Assembly (NCBI RefSeq): GCF_009720385.1
Contig: NZ_WARX01000035.1
Location: forward strand, 1-64,000
Source of the DNA: Catellatospora vulcania
GTDB taxonomy: Bacteria; Actinomycetota; Actinomycetes; Mycobacteriales; Micromonosporaceae
Reading direction: 5' to 3'
DNA length: 64,000 nt
The notes beneath the pieces were generated by a model that did no database searches, had not been told where the DNA came from, and saw only the letters and a program-made list of their open reading frames with translations. Within the stretch, counting starts at the first letter, position 1; every line of letters starts with the position of its first letter. This document shows, piece after piece, positions 34,810 through 43,995 of this stretch. The translations under genes were made by a program, and so were the position numbers.

Positions 34810-36216
34810 CTAGACGAGGTAGCTCGACAGGCCGCGCGGCAGGTAGCGGCCGTGGCCCTTGCGGCCGTGGTACTGCCCGCCGGACACCAGCACGCTGCCC
34901 CGGGAGATGACGGTGTCGACCTTGCCCGCGATCTCGTAGCCCTCGTAGGCCGAGTGGTCCATGTTCATGTGGTGGGTGTCGACGCTGATCCGGGTACGGC
35001 CGTTGGGGTCGTAGACGACGATGTCGGCATCCGAGCCCGGCGCGATCGCGCCCTTGCGCGGGTAGAGGCCGAACATGCGCGCCGGGGTGGCCGCGATCGT
35101 CTCCACCCAGCGTTCCAGCGACAGTTTGCCGTCGACTACGCCCTGGTAGAGCAGGTCTACACGGTGTTCGACACCGCCGATGCCGTTGGGGATCTTCGAG
35201 AAGTCGCCCAGGCCGAGTTCCTTCTGGTCCTTGAAGCAGAACGGGCAGTGGTCCGTCGACACGATCGCGAGGTCGTTGCTGCGCAGCCCGCGCCACAGAT
35301 CCCGCTGGTGGCTCTCGTGCTTGGAGCGCAGCGGCGTTGAGCAGACCCATTTGGCGCCTTCGAAGCCTGGTGCGCCGAGTTGGTCTTCGAGGGTGAGGTA
35401 GAGGTATTGGGGGCAGGTTTCGGCGAAGACGTTGCGGCCGGTGTCGCGGGCGGCGGCGACGGCTTGCAGGGCTTGTGAGGCGGACAGGTGCACGATGTAG
35501 AGGGGGGTGTCTCCGGCGACCTGGGCCAGGGAGATGGCGCGGCGGGTGGCTTCGGCTTCGAGTTCGGCGGGTCTGGTCAGGCCGTGGTTGATCGGGTCGG
35601 TTTCGCCGCGGGTGAGGGCTTGGCCGATGAGGACGTCGATGGCGATGCCGTTCTCGGCGTGCATCATGATCATGGAGCCGTTGTCGCGGGCTTTCTGCAT
35701 GGCGCGCAGGATCTGGCCGTCGTCGCTGTAGAAGACGCCGGGGTAGGCCATGAACAGTTTGAAGCTGCTGATGCCTTCGGTGTCGACCAGGGAGTCCATG
35801 GCTTTCAGCGACTCGTCGTCGACCCCACCAATGATCATGTGGAAGCCGTAGTCGATATGGCAGTTGCCCTCAGCCTTGGCGTGCCAGGCGGCGAGGCCCT
35901 CGTGCACGTTCTCGCCGGAACGCTGTACCGCGAAGTCGATGATCGTGGTGGTGCCGCCGAACGCCGCGGCCCGGGTGCCGGTCTCGAAGGTGTCCGAGGC
36001 GAACGTGCCGCCGAACGGCAGCTCCATGTGGGTGTGCGCGTCCACGCCACCCGGGATGACGTACTTGCCGGTCGCGTCGATGACCTCCGCGTCCGCCACG
36101 ACGGGCGCGAGGCCCGGCGCGAACAGGGCGGCGATCGTCTCGCCGTCGACGAGCACGTCGGCGGCGTGGCGGCCGGTGGGGGTGACGACGGTGCCGCCGG
36201 TGATGAGGATGGCCAT
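34810..36216 (-). CDS. Dihydropyrimidinase / hydantoinase
   Basis: 468 residues. Opens the ring of dihydrouracil or dihydrothymine to N-carbamoyl-beta-alanine. The cyclic-amidohydrolase binuclear metal site is complete: HTH (61-63) in DAHTHMELPFGG, the carboxylated Lys at 153 (SSFKLFMAYPG), then YIVHLS, and STDHCPF for the catalytic Asp. It is between the beta-ureidopropionase and LLM genes. Codons for residues roughly 130-292 (35340-35830) use GAA, CAA and CTC heavily whereas the flanks use GAG, CAG and CTG, so this gene looks mosaic. ATG 36216 follows GGAGAC. Confidence 0.93.
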   Translation of the reverse strand: MAILITGGTVVTPTGRHAADVLVDGETIAALFAPGLAPVVADAEVIDATGKYVIPGGVDAHTHMELPFGGTFASDTFETGTRAAAFGGTTTIIDFAVQRSGENVHEGLAAWHAKAEGNCHIDYGFHMIIGGVDDESLKAMDSLVDTEGISSFKLFMAYPGVFYSDDGQILRAMQKARDNGSMIMMHAENGIAIDVLIGQALTRGETDPINHGLTRPAELEAEATRRAISLAQVAGDTPLYIVHLSASQALQAVAAARDTGRNVFAETCPQYLYLTLEDQLGAPGFEGAKWVCSTPLRSKHESHQRDLWRGLRSNDLAIVSTDHCPFCFKDQKELGLGDFSKIPNGIGGVEHRVDLLYQGVVDGKLSLERWVETIAATPARMFGLYPRKGAIAPGSDADIVVYDPNGRTRISVDTHHMNMDHSAYEGYEIAGKVDTVISRGSVLVSGGQYHGRKGHGRYLPRGLSSYLV

Positions 36217-36230
36217 AGGGGTCTCCGCTC

Positions 36231-37070
36231 TCAGGCCTGGGTCAGCGGGCCGTAGGCGTCCGGGCGGCGGTCGCGGTAGAACGCCCACCGGTCCCGCACC
36301 TCGGCCAGCAGCGCCATGTCCAGGTCACGCACCACCAGTTCCGGCTGGTGCGCATCGGCTGGCTCACCGACGAACTTGCCCTCGGGATCGACGAAGTAGG
36401 AGGTGCCGTAGAAGTCGTCGTCGCCCAGGTCCTCGATGCCGACCCGGTTGATCGCCCCGATGAAGTACTCGTTGGCCACCGCCGACGCGGGCTGTTCGAG
36501 CTTCCAGAGATACGAGGAGAGTCCGCGGCTGGTCGCCGACGGGTTGAACACCATCTGCGCGCCGTTGAGCCCCAGCGCCCGCCAGCCCTCCGGGAAGTGC
36601 CGGTCATAGCAGATGTACACCCCGACCCGGCCCACCGCCGTGTCGAACACCGGATAACCCAGATTGCCCGGACGGAAGTAGAACTTCTCCCAGAACCCCT
36701 TCACCTGCGGAATATGGGTCTTGCGGTACTTACCCAGGTAACTGCCGTCGGCGTCGACCACCGCCGCGGTGTTGTAGAGCACGCCGGGCTGCTCCTGCTC
36801 GTACATCGGCAGGACCATCACCATCCCGAGTTCCCGCGCCAGGGCCTGGAACCGCTCCGTCGTCGAACCCGGGATCGACTCCGCGTAGGAGTAGTACTGC
36901 GCATCCTGGACCTGGCAGAAATACGGGCCGTAGAAAAGCTCCTGGAAACAGATCACCTTCGCACCCTGCGCGGCGGCCTGACGCGCATACTCCTCATGCG
37001 CCTTGATCATCGATTCCTTGTCACCGGTCCAGGTCGTCTGGACCAGCGCGGCACGGATGATGTCTGACAT
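36231..37070 (-). CDS. Nitrilase-superfamily beta-ureidopropionase
   Basis: 279 residues. Hydrolyses N-carbamoyl-beta-alanine to beta-alanine, CO2 and ammonia. The Glu-Lys-Cys triad is present: E44 in CFQELFYGPYF, K117 in KYRKTHIP, C154 in ICYDRHFPEG. The GPYFCQVQD and SATSRGLSSYLWKLEQPASAVANEYFIG segments fit the N-carbamoyl amidohydrolase branch. First gene of the operon, 14 bp before dihydropyrimidinase. No dihydropyrimidine dehydrogenase is nearby, so the reduction step must be encoded elsewhere. Confidence 0.9.
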   Translation of the reverse strand: MSDIIRAALVQTTWTGDKESMIKAHEEYARQAAAQGAKVICFQELFYGPYFCQVQDAQYYSYAESIPGSTTERFQALARELGMVMVLPMYEQEQPGVLYNTAAVVDADGSYLGKYRKTHIPQVKGFWEKFYFRPGNLGYPVFDTAVGRVGVYICYDRHFPEGWRALGLNGAQMVFNPSATSRGLSSYLWKLEQPASAVANEYFIGAINRVGIEDLGDDDFYGTSYFVDPEGKFVGEPADAHQPELVVRDLDMALLAEVRDRWAFYRDRRPDAYGPLTQA

Positions 37071-37277
37071 GGTGCGGTCTCCGTCCTGCTAGCGGTTCGG
37101 CTCGGCGAGACGCCCGCCCGCGGCCTGATCCGCCGGAGCCGACGGGCTCCTCACCACCAGGCCCGTCGCACGGCGCCGGATGCGGACGACGAGGTCGGCA
37201 TGTCTGGAGTCAACCGGCACGGCGGCAGCGAAGGAATTGGCGCAAGGTCCGACATCAGTCCACCCCGCCCCTAAACC

Positions 37278-37297
37278 GTTTGTACTGTCCTACAAAC
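37278..37297. promoter_or_regulatory. Inverted repeat, candidate operator in the 37.1-37.5 kb gap
   Basis: GTTTGTA, a 6-nt spacer and TACAAAC. It is the most A/T-rich, symmetric site in the 410-bp gap between the divergent pyrimidine operon and the fibronectin-type gene, 208 nt upstream of the former. Nothing else recognisable lies in this gap. Confidence 0.45.
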
Positions 37298-37480
37298 CGT
37301 TCGCCGCTAACTGCCCCGCCGTCCAGCGCTGCAGCGTGGGTCATGAGGTCTCGTTCGCGACACGCGTTTCCTTTCCGGCGAACTGTCGCTTATCTTGGTC
37401 CCGCGGGCCCCTGACCGGCTCTGCGCTGTTTCCGGCCGGGCCTCACCGTGCCGTGGCACCGATCAGGGGAGAGAACACGG

Positions 37481-38794
37481 GTGGCCCAGCCGCATCCCGC
37501 GCAGGCACAGCGCGCTCGAGACCTGGTCGTCCAGTTAGGTCAGTTGCTGGCCGACATCACCGCAGGCCGACCCACGGCCGCGGTCCACCAGCACCTGCTG
37601 GACAAGTTCGACGCCGCCGTCCACGACTACCGCATCGACGCGATGGAAGTCGGCCGGACGGAGTTCGCCGCCACCTGGGACGCGCTGCGGCAAGGCCTGG
37701 CCCTGCCCGCGTCCGCCTGGGAGCAGGTCGTCCTGCCCACCGTCGTCGGATTCAGCAACACCCAGAAGCTCAAAATCCACCTGGAGCTGGCGACCTCCTA
37801 CTGGCTCGCCGCCCGAGCCGCCGTCGACGCCGTGCCCGACTACCCCGCCGCCGTCGCTGCACTGGCCACCGCCGAAACCCCGGCCACCGGCCCCACCGAG
37901 CGGACCGCGCTCGCGTCCCGGCCCGCCGCGCAGGTGCGCCCCCCGACCGCAGACCCCGTCCCGGTCGCCACGCCGCAGGCAGTCGAAGCCGACCGGCCGC
38001 GGACCGGCCCGGACCGGCGGGTGCTGGTCGCGATCGCGGTCGCCGTGCTGGCCACCATCACCGTCATGCTGGTGCTTATCATCCGCCCGGCCGGCAACGA
38101 CCAGCCTGTCTCGATGAACGACGGGCTGCCGTCCCCGATGCTGTCCGCCGGGATGATGGCCGACGAGAGCGGCCAGCCGGTAACGCTGCCGACCGCGCCA
38201 CCGACGGCCAGCCCGCTGCCCTCGCCGATGATCACCAACCTGCCCACGCCCGCCCCCAGCTGGACCCCGCCGGCCCCGGCCACCACCGGACCCGGCGCGC
38301 CGCCGCCACCGCCCAAGCCGGTGGCCCCGTCGGCGCCCACCCACCTGGTCGCGGTCGCCGCCGACGAGCACAACGTCTGGCTCGCCTGGTCTCCCCCGGC
38401 CAACGGCGGCTCGGGTGGCGTCTCGTACTACCGCATCCTGCAGAACGGCCAGTTCATCGGCTGGACCCCCAACACCAGCGCGACCGTCACCGGGCTCGCG
38501 CCGGGGACCTCGTACACGTTCGTGATCATTGCGTCCAATGCGGCCGGGCTGCAGTCCGGCCCGAGCAACCAGATCACCGCGATGACCGCGTCCCCGCCGC
38601 CGCCCCCCTCGCCGTCCCCGGCTCCGCCGTCGCCGACCCAGGGCCCGCCGTCCCCGGTCGACCCGCCGTCGCCGACGCCGGAGGAGACGAGCGCCGAGCC
38701 GAGCCCGTCGCCGAGCGAGCCGGAGACCTCGCCGTCGCCGGAAGCCTCGTCGCCGGACCCGGAACCGCCCGTGGAGCCAGACAACCCGGCCTGA
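37481..38794 (+). CDS. Membrane protein with fibronectin type III domain and proline-rich tail
   Basis: 437 residues. An N-terminal cytoplasmic helical domain (ARDLVVQLGQLLADI) is followed by a single membrane helix (VLVAIAVAVLATITVMLVLII), a Pro/Thr-rich stalk, one FN3 domain (APTHLVAVAADEHNVWLAWSPP to SNQITAMTA) and a tail of SPSP/PPSP repeats. Actinobacterial FN3 domains often sit on surface proteins that bind polysaccharide. GTG 37481 has GGGGAGAG upstream and is preferred to the earlier GTG at 37448. Function unknown. Confidence 0.82.
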   Translation: MAQPHPAQAQRARDLVVQLGQLLADITAGRPTAAVHQHLLDKFDAAVHDYRIDAMEVGRTEFAATWDALRQGLALPASAWEQVVLPTVVGFSNTQKLKIHLELATSYWLAARAAVDAVPDYPAAVAALATAETPATGPTERTALASRPAAQVRPPTADPVPVATPQAVEADRPRTGPDRRVLVAIAVAVLATITVMLVLIIRPAGNDQPVSMNDGLPSPMLSAGMMADESGQPVTLPTAPPTASPLPSPMITNLPTPAPSWTPPAPATTGPGAPPPPPKPVAPSAPTHLVAVAADEHNVWLAWSPPANGGSGGVSYYRILQNGQFIGWTPNTSATVTGLAPGTSYTFVIIASNAAGLQSGPSNQITAMTASPPPPPSPSPAPPSPTQGPPSPVDPPSPTPEETSAEPSPSPSEPETSPSPEASSPDPEPPVEPDNPA

Positions 38795-38958
38795 CCCGGC
38801 CACTGGCACTGCTGTCTAGACGTCACTCGCTCACGAAAAGCTGCGCCGGTGCGGCCAGGCAGCGTTCGTGAGCCGCCATGCCACGACCTGGATCGTAGCC
38901 GTCGGGCCGGCTACGATCCTTGTTCCCCTAGAGGCCACCACCCAACGCGAGGCAATCT

Positions 38959-39963
38959 GTGCCAACGGCAGCCGAGTACTGCGAACCGACTCCACAAGCT
39001 GCCCGGGACCAATGGCGCGCCATCGCCGCCCGTACCGCCCTGGCCCCTGGCGAGCGGCAGGTGGTATTCACATCGGTCGAAACGATCATGTGCTTGGCCG
39101 CGAGCATGCTCGTCGAGCACAGGACGTACCGCGGTAGCCCGCCGCCGCGAGAAGCCAATCCGGTTCCGCTGCTCGCCGCACTCTTCCACCGAGGCGAGCG
39201 CAGCATCGTCGCGAAAATGGGCAACCTAGACGGCAGCCTCGCGCACGGCGGACGGTACGACCTCGACGTCACGCGGCACCTGCTCGGCACGCCCGGTCTG
39301 CTGACCCACGTCTACTGCGTGCTGCTTGGCGCCGCGCGCGAGGTGGGGATCGACCGAGACGCGCTGCCCGACTTCCTAGGGCTGGAGGCCACTGCGGGTG
39401 ATCTTCTCGGCCAGGAGGAACTCGGCGAGACCGAGGTGGAGACTGTTGTCCAGGCCGAGTCGCACCACATGCTGACGCAGCCATCGGAGCTTGAGGCGCT
39501 GTTCACCGAACGGCTGCTGGTCGCTAAGGCGCGGGTGGGCCAGCACGTGTTCGCCGACTCAGTCATACGCAACCACCAACATCGTTGCGTGTTCTGCGGG
39601 CTCTCGGTGACCGCCGAGGGAGTGCGAGCCCGCCGAATGCTCGTGGCAAGCCACATCAAGCCGTGGCGGGACAGCACCTCAAGGGAGAGACTCGACACCG
39701 CGAATGGCTTGACGGCCTGCCCTACGCATGACGTCGCTTTCGACACTGGGCTGATCACCGTCAATGGCGGCATGCATATCCATGTCAAGCCTGAGCAGGA
39801 ACGAGCCGCCAGGAAAGATCCTGCGGCAGCTGCAGTCTTCGGGCGACCGCCCCTGCTTGATCGGCTCCTACTGCCCGCAGGCGCGAAACAGCCTGGCACT
39901 GCCTACCTATCCTGGCATCATCAACACGTTTACCGAACGGCGCCCGCCTCTACGACTGCCTGA
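38959..39963 (+). CDS. HNH endonuclease-like protein
   Basis: 334 residues. The C-terminal part is an HNH nuclease domain: CVFCGLS with a metal-structuring Cys pair, LVASHIKPWRDS containing the catalytic His, and NGLTACPTHDVAFDTGLI. This layout recurs in HNH restriction enzymes. The N-terminal 200 residues are unrecognised. Third-position A/T content rises here relative to upstream genes, marking the island edge. It is convergent with the Z1 gene. GTG start at 38959 with GAGG 9 nt before it. Likely a nuclease of the defence island; its target is unknown. Confidence 0.82.
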   Translation: MPTAAEYCEPTPQAARDQWRAIAARTALAPGERQVVFTSVETIMCLAASMLVEHRTYRGSPPPREANPVPLLAALFHRGERSIVAKMGNLDGSLAHGGRYDLDVTRHLLGTPGLLTHVYCVLLGAAREVGIDRDALPDFLGLEATAGDLLGQEELGETEVETVVQAESHHMLTQPSELEALFTERLLVAKARVGQHVFADSVIRNHQHRCVFCGLSVTAEGVRARRMLVASHIKPWRDSTSRERLDTANGLTACPTHDVAFDTGLITVNGGMHIHVKPEQERAARKDPAAAAVFGRPPLLDRLLLPAGAKQPGTAYLSWHHQHVYRTAPASTTA

Positions 39964-39990
39964 CGCCGTACATCCCACCCCCGACCGCGC

Positions 39991-40020
39991 TCGGTTCGCG
40001 GTATAGCCACCGCGAACCGA
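39991..40020. terminator. Bidirectional hairpin between HNH and Z1 genes
   Basis: A perfect 12-bp stem (TCGGTTCGCGGT and complement) with a 6-nt loop between convergent stops. Confidence 0.7.
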
Positions 40021-40051
40021 CAACTACCACGCCGACGGAACCGTGGATCTG

Positions 40052-43018
40052 TCACACATCGACTCGCGCATCTACAACCACGGCTTTCTCGTCCCGGCCA
40101 TCTCGGACGCTAAATGTGACAGCCCGGCCATCGTTCGGCCGCGCCGACGCAGGCGCAATGACGCTGAAACACATGGTCACCTTGCCGGGGTCGATCGAAT
40201 CGTCGAATGAACCGGGAGGAACGGGGTCAAGAACACTGGGGTACAGCAAAAGTGCTCCTGTCCGTCCCGCACGAAGTTGATTGACCTGCGGGTCGGGACC
40301 CAGCCCGTCGACTCCCGCAATACGCATCGCAGCGTCCACATGCCGACCAGACGCCGATCGAGTGATCAATCTGTCCCCGTTTCTGGTACGGGTGACGACA
40401 ACGAACGGGCCGTGTCCCATAATTCGCCGAGCTCGCTCCATCGCCCCTTGTTTGGGGAACATAATCACCCATTGGGTGACATCGGCCGCGGACAGCGACC
40501 GCAACCAAGCGAAATCCGCCTGAAGCGGATGGCCATCCGGCATACCTGCCTTACTCAGGGCGACCTGTGGAGCTAACGCGGCGATCACCTGTGCGTGAGT
40601 GGCGTGTCCCACAAGCGCATTAAACTTCTTCGTCGGATCCGACGCAAGGAATTGCGCCGATCGAAGGGGAAGGGCCAACAAAGGCTCGAACGCCTGTGTG
40701 TTGGCACGTATCTGGGCTTCCTCCAATGCATATGCCTTTGGCTCACGCAGCAGGCCCGGAGATCTGCGTTCCGCGAGCTGCGCATTGAACATCTTGTTGG
40801 AAGCCGTGGGCTTGAGCTGCGGCAGATGCTGGTAGACGAGCGGTGGAATCTGGCGGGGAGTGACTTGAGGTTTGCCGTCCACATCGAGTTCGGCGTAACG
40901 CTCAAGCTCGAAGCGGAACTGCTCCTCGTCCAAACAAGCCGCTCCGAACTTCTCGTGAAGCTCCGGAGTGGTGTAGAGCCTGACTAAGTCACGGTAGCCC
41001 GGCCTAAACCCGAACCATCGCCCCATCTGGAGCAATGTGTCCGTCTGTGTGGTGTCGCGCCGGTAAAAGGAGATTGTCAGGCCTTCGACCGTAAATCCTC
41101 TGGCGAGCTTGTTGCCGCCGACGAGAATGCGCCAGACACGGCGCTTGTCGAACTGCAGCTCTTCCTGACCTATCACTGCGTCCTTGTCACTGTTGATCAG
41201 GAGGACCGGGTGGGCATCGGGATCTGGTGGATCCATGAGGTCAAGCGCCTCGCCCAGGCATTCAACCAGCTCCTCAAAGGTCGACGGCACCGGAAGGTTG
41301 AGGCCAGAGGCGCGCGAAACGAGCTCGATGTCATCCTCAAACAGACGGCGCAAGCGGGCCAGACTGCCAGGCGAGCGGTAGCCGCCACTCTTCCACAACG
41401 ACTTGATCAGATCGGCTTGGTCCTTCTGAACGGCGGTGCGGCGGTCTTCGTGCACCAGCATCGTGTGGTGCCGATAACGAGGAAGCCCTCGGCGCTCGCG
41501 ATAGATCTTGATCGCCCCGGTGAGGACGTACATGTCGATCGCCTGCCTCAGGTCCTCCTCATTGTCAGCCTCGGGAAGCAGGCGAACATGCTTACGCTCG
41601 TTGGACTCCGCATATGACCGTTCCGTCAGCGGAATGTCGCTGTGTCGGTCAGTGAAGGCGGCAGCGCCCATGTAGTCGGCAGGCGGCGGCAGAGATATCA
41701 GGAAATCTCGGGGAAAGATGTCTTCATCATCGTCAGGGTTCACGAACACGTTGGCGAACGGTGTCGCTGTGTAGCCCACGTATTGAGCCCTTGGAAACAG
41801 GCGCAGCAGGTCACCGATCAGCTTGTTGATGGCCGTCCGATCCTTGCCGTCTTCCGCCAGACGTCGAGGATTGACCGTGTTCACAGACGCTTGGTCAGAT
41901 TCATCATCGATCATCAAAACCGGGACTTCTTCGAGCCCAGTGTGCCGCTTGAGATCCTTCACCAGATCTTTGAGAACGAGAGCATTCTTCTTGACGACCA
42001 ACAGTCGCGTGTCACTGTTGAACAAATTCTGCGGATCATAGAACGGCCGCTGCCGATCTTTTACATCACGCCGATAGTCGAGTGCGGTGAGGTAGTTGCG
42101 CAAGCGCTTGTAGTCCCACCGATAGGTAGTCAACCGGTCGATATCGGGATGACGCACCTGGGCCATGTCGAGCCTCGGCACATCCGACGGACGGCCACCG
42201 TGCTCAATGAACCGATGCGAGATCCAGTCAGGGTCGTCAAAGTAGTCGGCTTCGGTGGGATCGTCGGCAGAGATCTCACGTTCGAGGTTCTCCCTGCCGA
42301 CCAACTCCATATCAAGTCGACGCTGCGTCTGGTTGCGCAGGAGGTTGGTCGTGCCGGCGAGCACGATCACCAGGCGATATCCGGCATCGATGGCCTTCGT
42401 GATAACGCCCGTGAAGTTGGCGGTCTTCCCACTCTGCACATACCCGACCACCAAGCCCTTTGTCGGCGTGGCGCTCGGATCCGTCGGGTCACTAAGGCGT
42501 TCAAGCACCTGCTCTGTCGCGGCGTCAAGAAGGTGCACAGCGCCGTCTGCCCAACCAGGCTTCCGCAGCAAATACTCGCTGTAGTGGTCCCAGTAGAACT
42601 CGTTGCCGACCTGACGCTTCCGGCGGCGCCATGCCTGCTGGCGGCTTGGGTCGTCGATAACAATGATCTCCTTGCCATCGAACATGACGAACATGTCGTC
42701 GAAGACCTTCACCGCGGCATCATCGAGGCTGAGCCTTCGATACACCACCGCTCTGCGCTCGCGGGTGTGAGGTTGAGTACCCTCTGCCCACGAGGCATCT
42801 GGTTGCGCGTCCCACCCGCTCAGGCTAATTTGCAGGTTGCGCTTGAGACGGTCGTCAGACGAAGCCCCATTTAGATGATCGAGCAAGGCCGCGCCGTCGG
42901 ACATGTGCGCCGGATCGTCGCTGAGCGCCGCTGCGGCAACGTGCAGCGGCCGCGGAACGCCCCGCTCTTTCATCCCCTTGAGCGCAGCCAGGTAGTCGGC
43001 TGCGACTGCGTCTGTCAT
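40052..43018 (-). CDS. Z1-domain helicase-like ATPase of a MutL/Z1 restriction-type system
   Basis: 988 residues. Walker A GYVQSGKT (192-199), Walker B-like VLMIDDESDQA and the motif-III-like GYTATPFANVF identify a superfamily-II ATPase, and the Z1 domain lies in the C-terminal half (RILVGGNKLARGFTVEGLTISFYRR, QMGRWFGFRPGY). Z1 proteins are found with MutL-like ATPases in restriction-type loci. The ATG at 43018 overlaps the DUF4420 stop by 4 bp (ATGA), so translation is coupled. Probable DNA-translocating or remodelling motor of the system. Codon use shows more A/T than the core genome. Confidence 0.9.
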   Translation of the reverse strand: MTDAVAADYLAALKGMKERGVPRPLHVAAAALSDDPAHMSDGAALLDHLNGASSDDRLKRNLQISLSGWDAQPDASWAEGTQPHTRERRAVVYRRLSLDDAAVKVFDDMFVMFDGKEIIVIDDPSRQQAWRRRKRQVGNEFYWDHYSEYLLRKPGWADGAVHLLDAATEQVLERLSDPTDPSATPTKGLVVGYVQSGKTANFTGVITKAIDAGYRLVIVLAGTTNLLRNQTQRRLDMELVGRENLEREISADDPTEADYFDDPDWISHRFIEHGGRPSDVPRLDMAQVRHPDIDRLTTYRWDYKRLRNYLTALDYRRDVKDRQRPFYDPQNLFNSDTRLLVVKKNALVLKDLVKDLKRHTGLEEVPVLMIDDESDQASVNTVNPRRLAEDGKDRTAINKLIGDLLRLFPRAQYVGYTATPFANVFVNPDDDEDIFPRDFLISLPPPADYMGAAAFTDRHSDIPLTERSYAESNERKHVRLLPEADNEEDLRQAIDMYVLTGAIKIYRERRGLPRYRHHTMLVHEDRRTAVQKDQADLIKSLWKSGGYRSPGSLARLRRLFEDDIELVSRASGLNLPVPSTFEELVECLGEALDLMDPPDPDAHPVLLINSDKDAVIGQEELQFDKRRVWRILVGGNKLARGFTVEGLTISFYRRDTTQTDTLLQMGRWFGFRPGYRDLVRLYTTPELHEKFGAACLDEEQFRFELERYAELDVDGKPQVTPRQIPPLVYQHLPQLKPTASNKMFNAQLAERRSPGLLREPKAYALEEAQIRANTQAFEPLLALPLRSAQFLASDPTKKFNALVGHATHAQVIAALAPQVALSKAGMPDGHPLQADFAWLRSLSAADVTQWVIMFPKQGAMERARRIMGHGPFVVVTRTRNGDRLITRSASGRHVDAAMRIAGVDGLGPDPQVNQLRAGRTGALLLYPSVLDPVPPGSFDDSIDPGKVTMCFSVIAPASARPNDGRAVTFSVRDGRDEKAVVVDARVDV

Positions 43019-43995
43019 GGCATCTCCAGGGTGATAGCAGCGAGCGCGTCAGCCAGCAGGGTTGGCGGCGTCGACGAGGCCCGCTCGGTTAGATCGATCT
43101 GGTAACGAACCGCCCTGAGGGCCGCAATGTCGAGATGCGCCTGGTGAACGGTGTTCGGGGTGATGCGCGGGAAGTTGTCCGCCACGAGATATGCCGACGG
43201 CACGGTGCGCAGCCGCCACCGACCGGTTGGCCTGGCTCGGCTGTCCCTCCAGCCCGCGGCGGCCAGTCGTCGTCGGTAGCCCTCTCGACCAGAGGCCGGC
43301 AACGCGGCTTCGATCTGGCCAATCAACTCCGGGAGCAGGATGCCGTCGCCACCAGCCTCCGTCAGTTGCAGCGATATTAGCCAAAGGTCACGTGACCCCG
43401 TCGGCATGAGCTGCGTCAATGAGGAAACCCAGTGCGAACGGCGCTCAGCGGTCGACGTCTTGACTTCGACATCAACTCCGGTGACATCGAAGTCGTGCTC
43501 AGCGTATCCAGGACGCCACATCGTCAGAGCAGCGACGGGACCGGCGACCTTCGTCAAACCTTCGAGTATCAACAACTCGCCGATGAGTCCGGCTTCCTGT
43601 TGGGGCGACATTGCGCCGTCCTGCCGGATTAGGTGGCCGAGCACTCTGACGGCGTCGACGATCGCCTCGTCTGTTCGCATCGACTGCAACTGCACCCTGT
43701 CGGCGATGGCGCACAGCAGCGAGTAGCCCAACTGAAACAGGTTCTCAGACGTAATGATCACTTCGACCATCTGTCCCGCCGCACGAGTGACCGATCGAAC
43801 CTTGACTTGATCAAGCCCTAACGCGGTGAACGTCTCGTGAGGACGTGCGGGTATACGCAATCCGATCGATGGCGTAGCTGGGTCGACGAACAGCGTGATA
43901 CGCGGCTCGCCTGGCACGAGGTGCTCGATCGGCACACCGGCTGTGAGGTAATCGGTGAACCCGTCCAGACCCAGATGCCGGCCTGAACCGTTCAC
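43015..43995 (-). CDS. DUF4420 protein, putative PD-(D/E)XK nuclease
   Basis: 326 residues. The nuclease signature is visible: GLIGELLIL with a conserved Glu (residue 140), then EHDFDV followed by VDVEVKTSTA, giving the D-x(n)-ExK core (D168/D170, E177, K179). DUF4420 proteins are described as PD-(D/E)XK family members in MutL/Z1 loci. I start it at the GTG at 43995 because that creates the 4-bp GTGA overlap with the GHKL gene and has GAGG upstream. Probable effector nuclease of the system. Confidence 0.87.
   Translation of the reverse strand: MNGSGRHLGLDGFTDYLTAGVPIEHLVPGEPRITLFVDPATPSIGLRIPARPHETFTALGLDQVKVRSVTRAAGQMVEVIITSENLFQLGYSLLCAIADRVQLQSMRTDEAIVDAVRVLGHLIRQDGAMSPQQEAGLIGELLILEGLTKVAGPVAALTMWRPGYAEHDFDVTGVDVEVKTSTAERRSHWVSSLTQLMPTGSRDLWLISLQLTEAGGDGILLPELIGQIEAALPASGREGYRRRLAAAGWRDSRARPTGRWRLRTVPSAYLVADNFPRITPNTVHQAHLDIAALRAVRYQIDLTERASSTPPTLLADALAAITLEMP

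Noticed and set aside
37071-37480. Possible riboswitch or RNA gene in the 410-bp gap
   Set aside because: No conserved structural motif recognised; only an inverted repeat.
38590-38790. Repeats in the FN3 protein tail as a possible CRISPR-like array
   Set aside because: Irregular SPSP/PPSP codon repeats inside a coding region.
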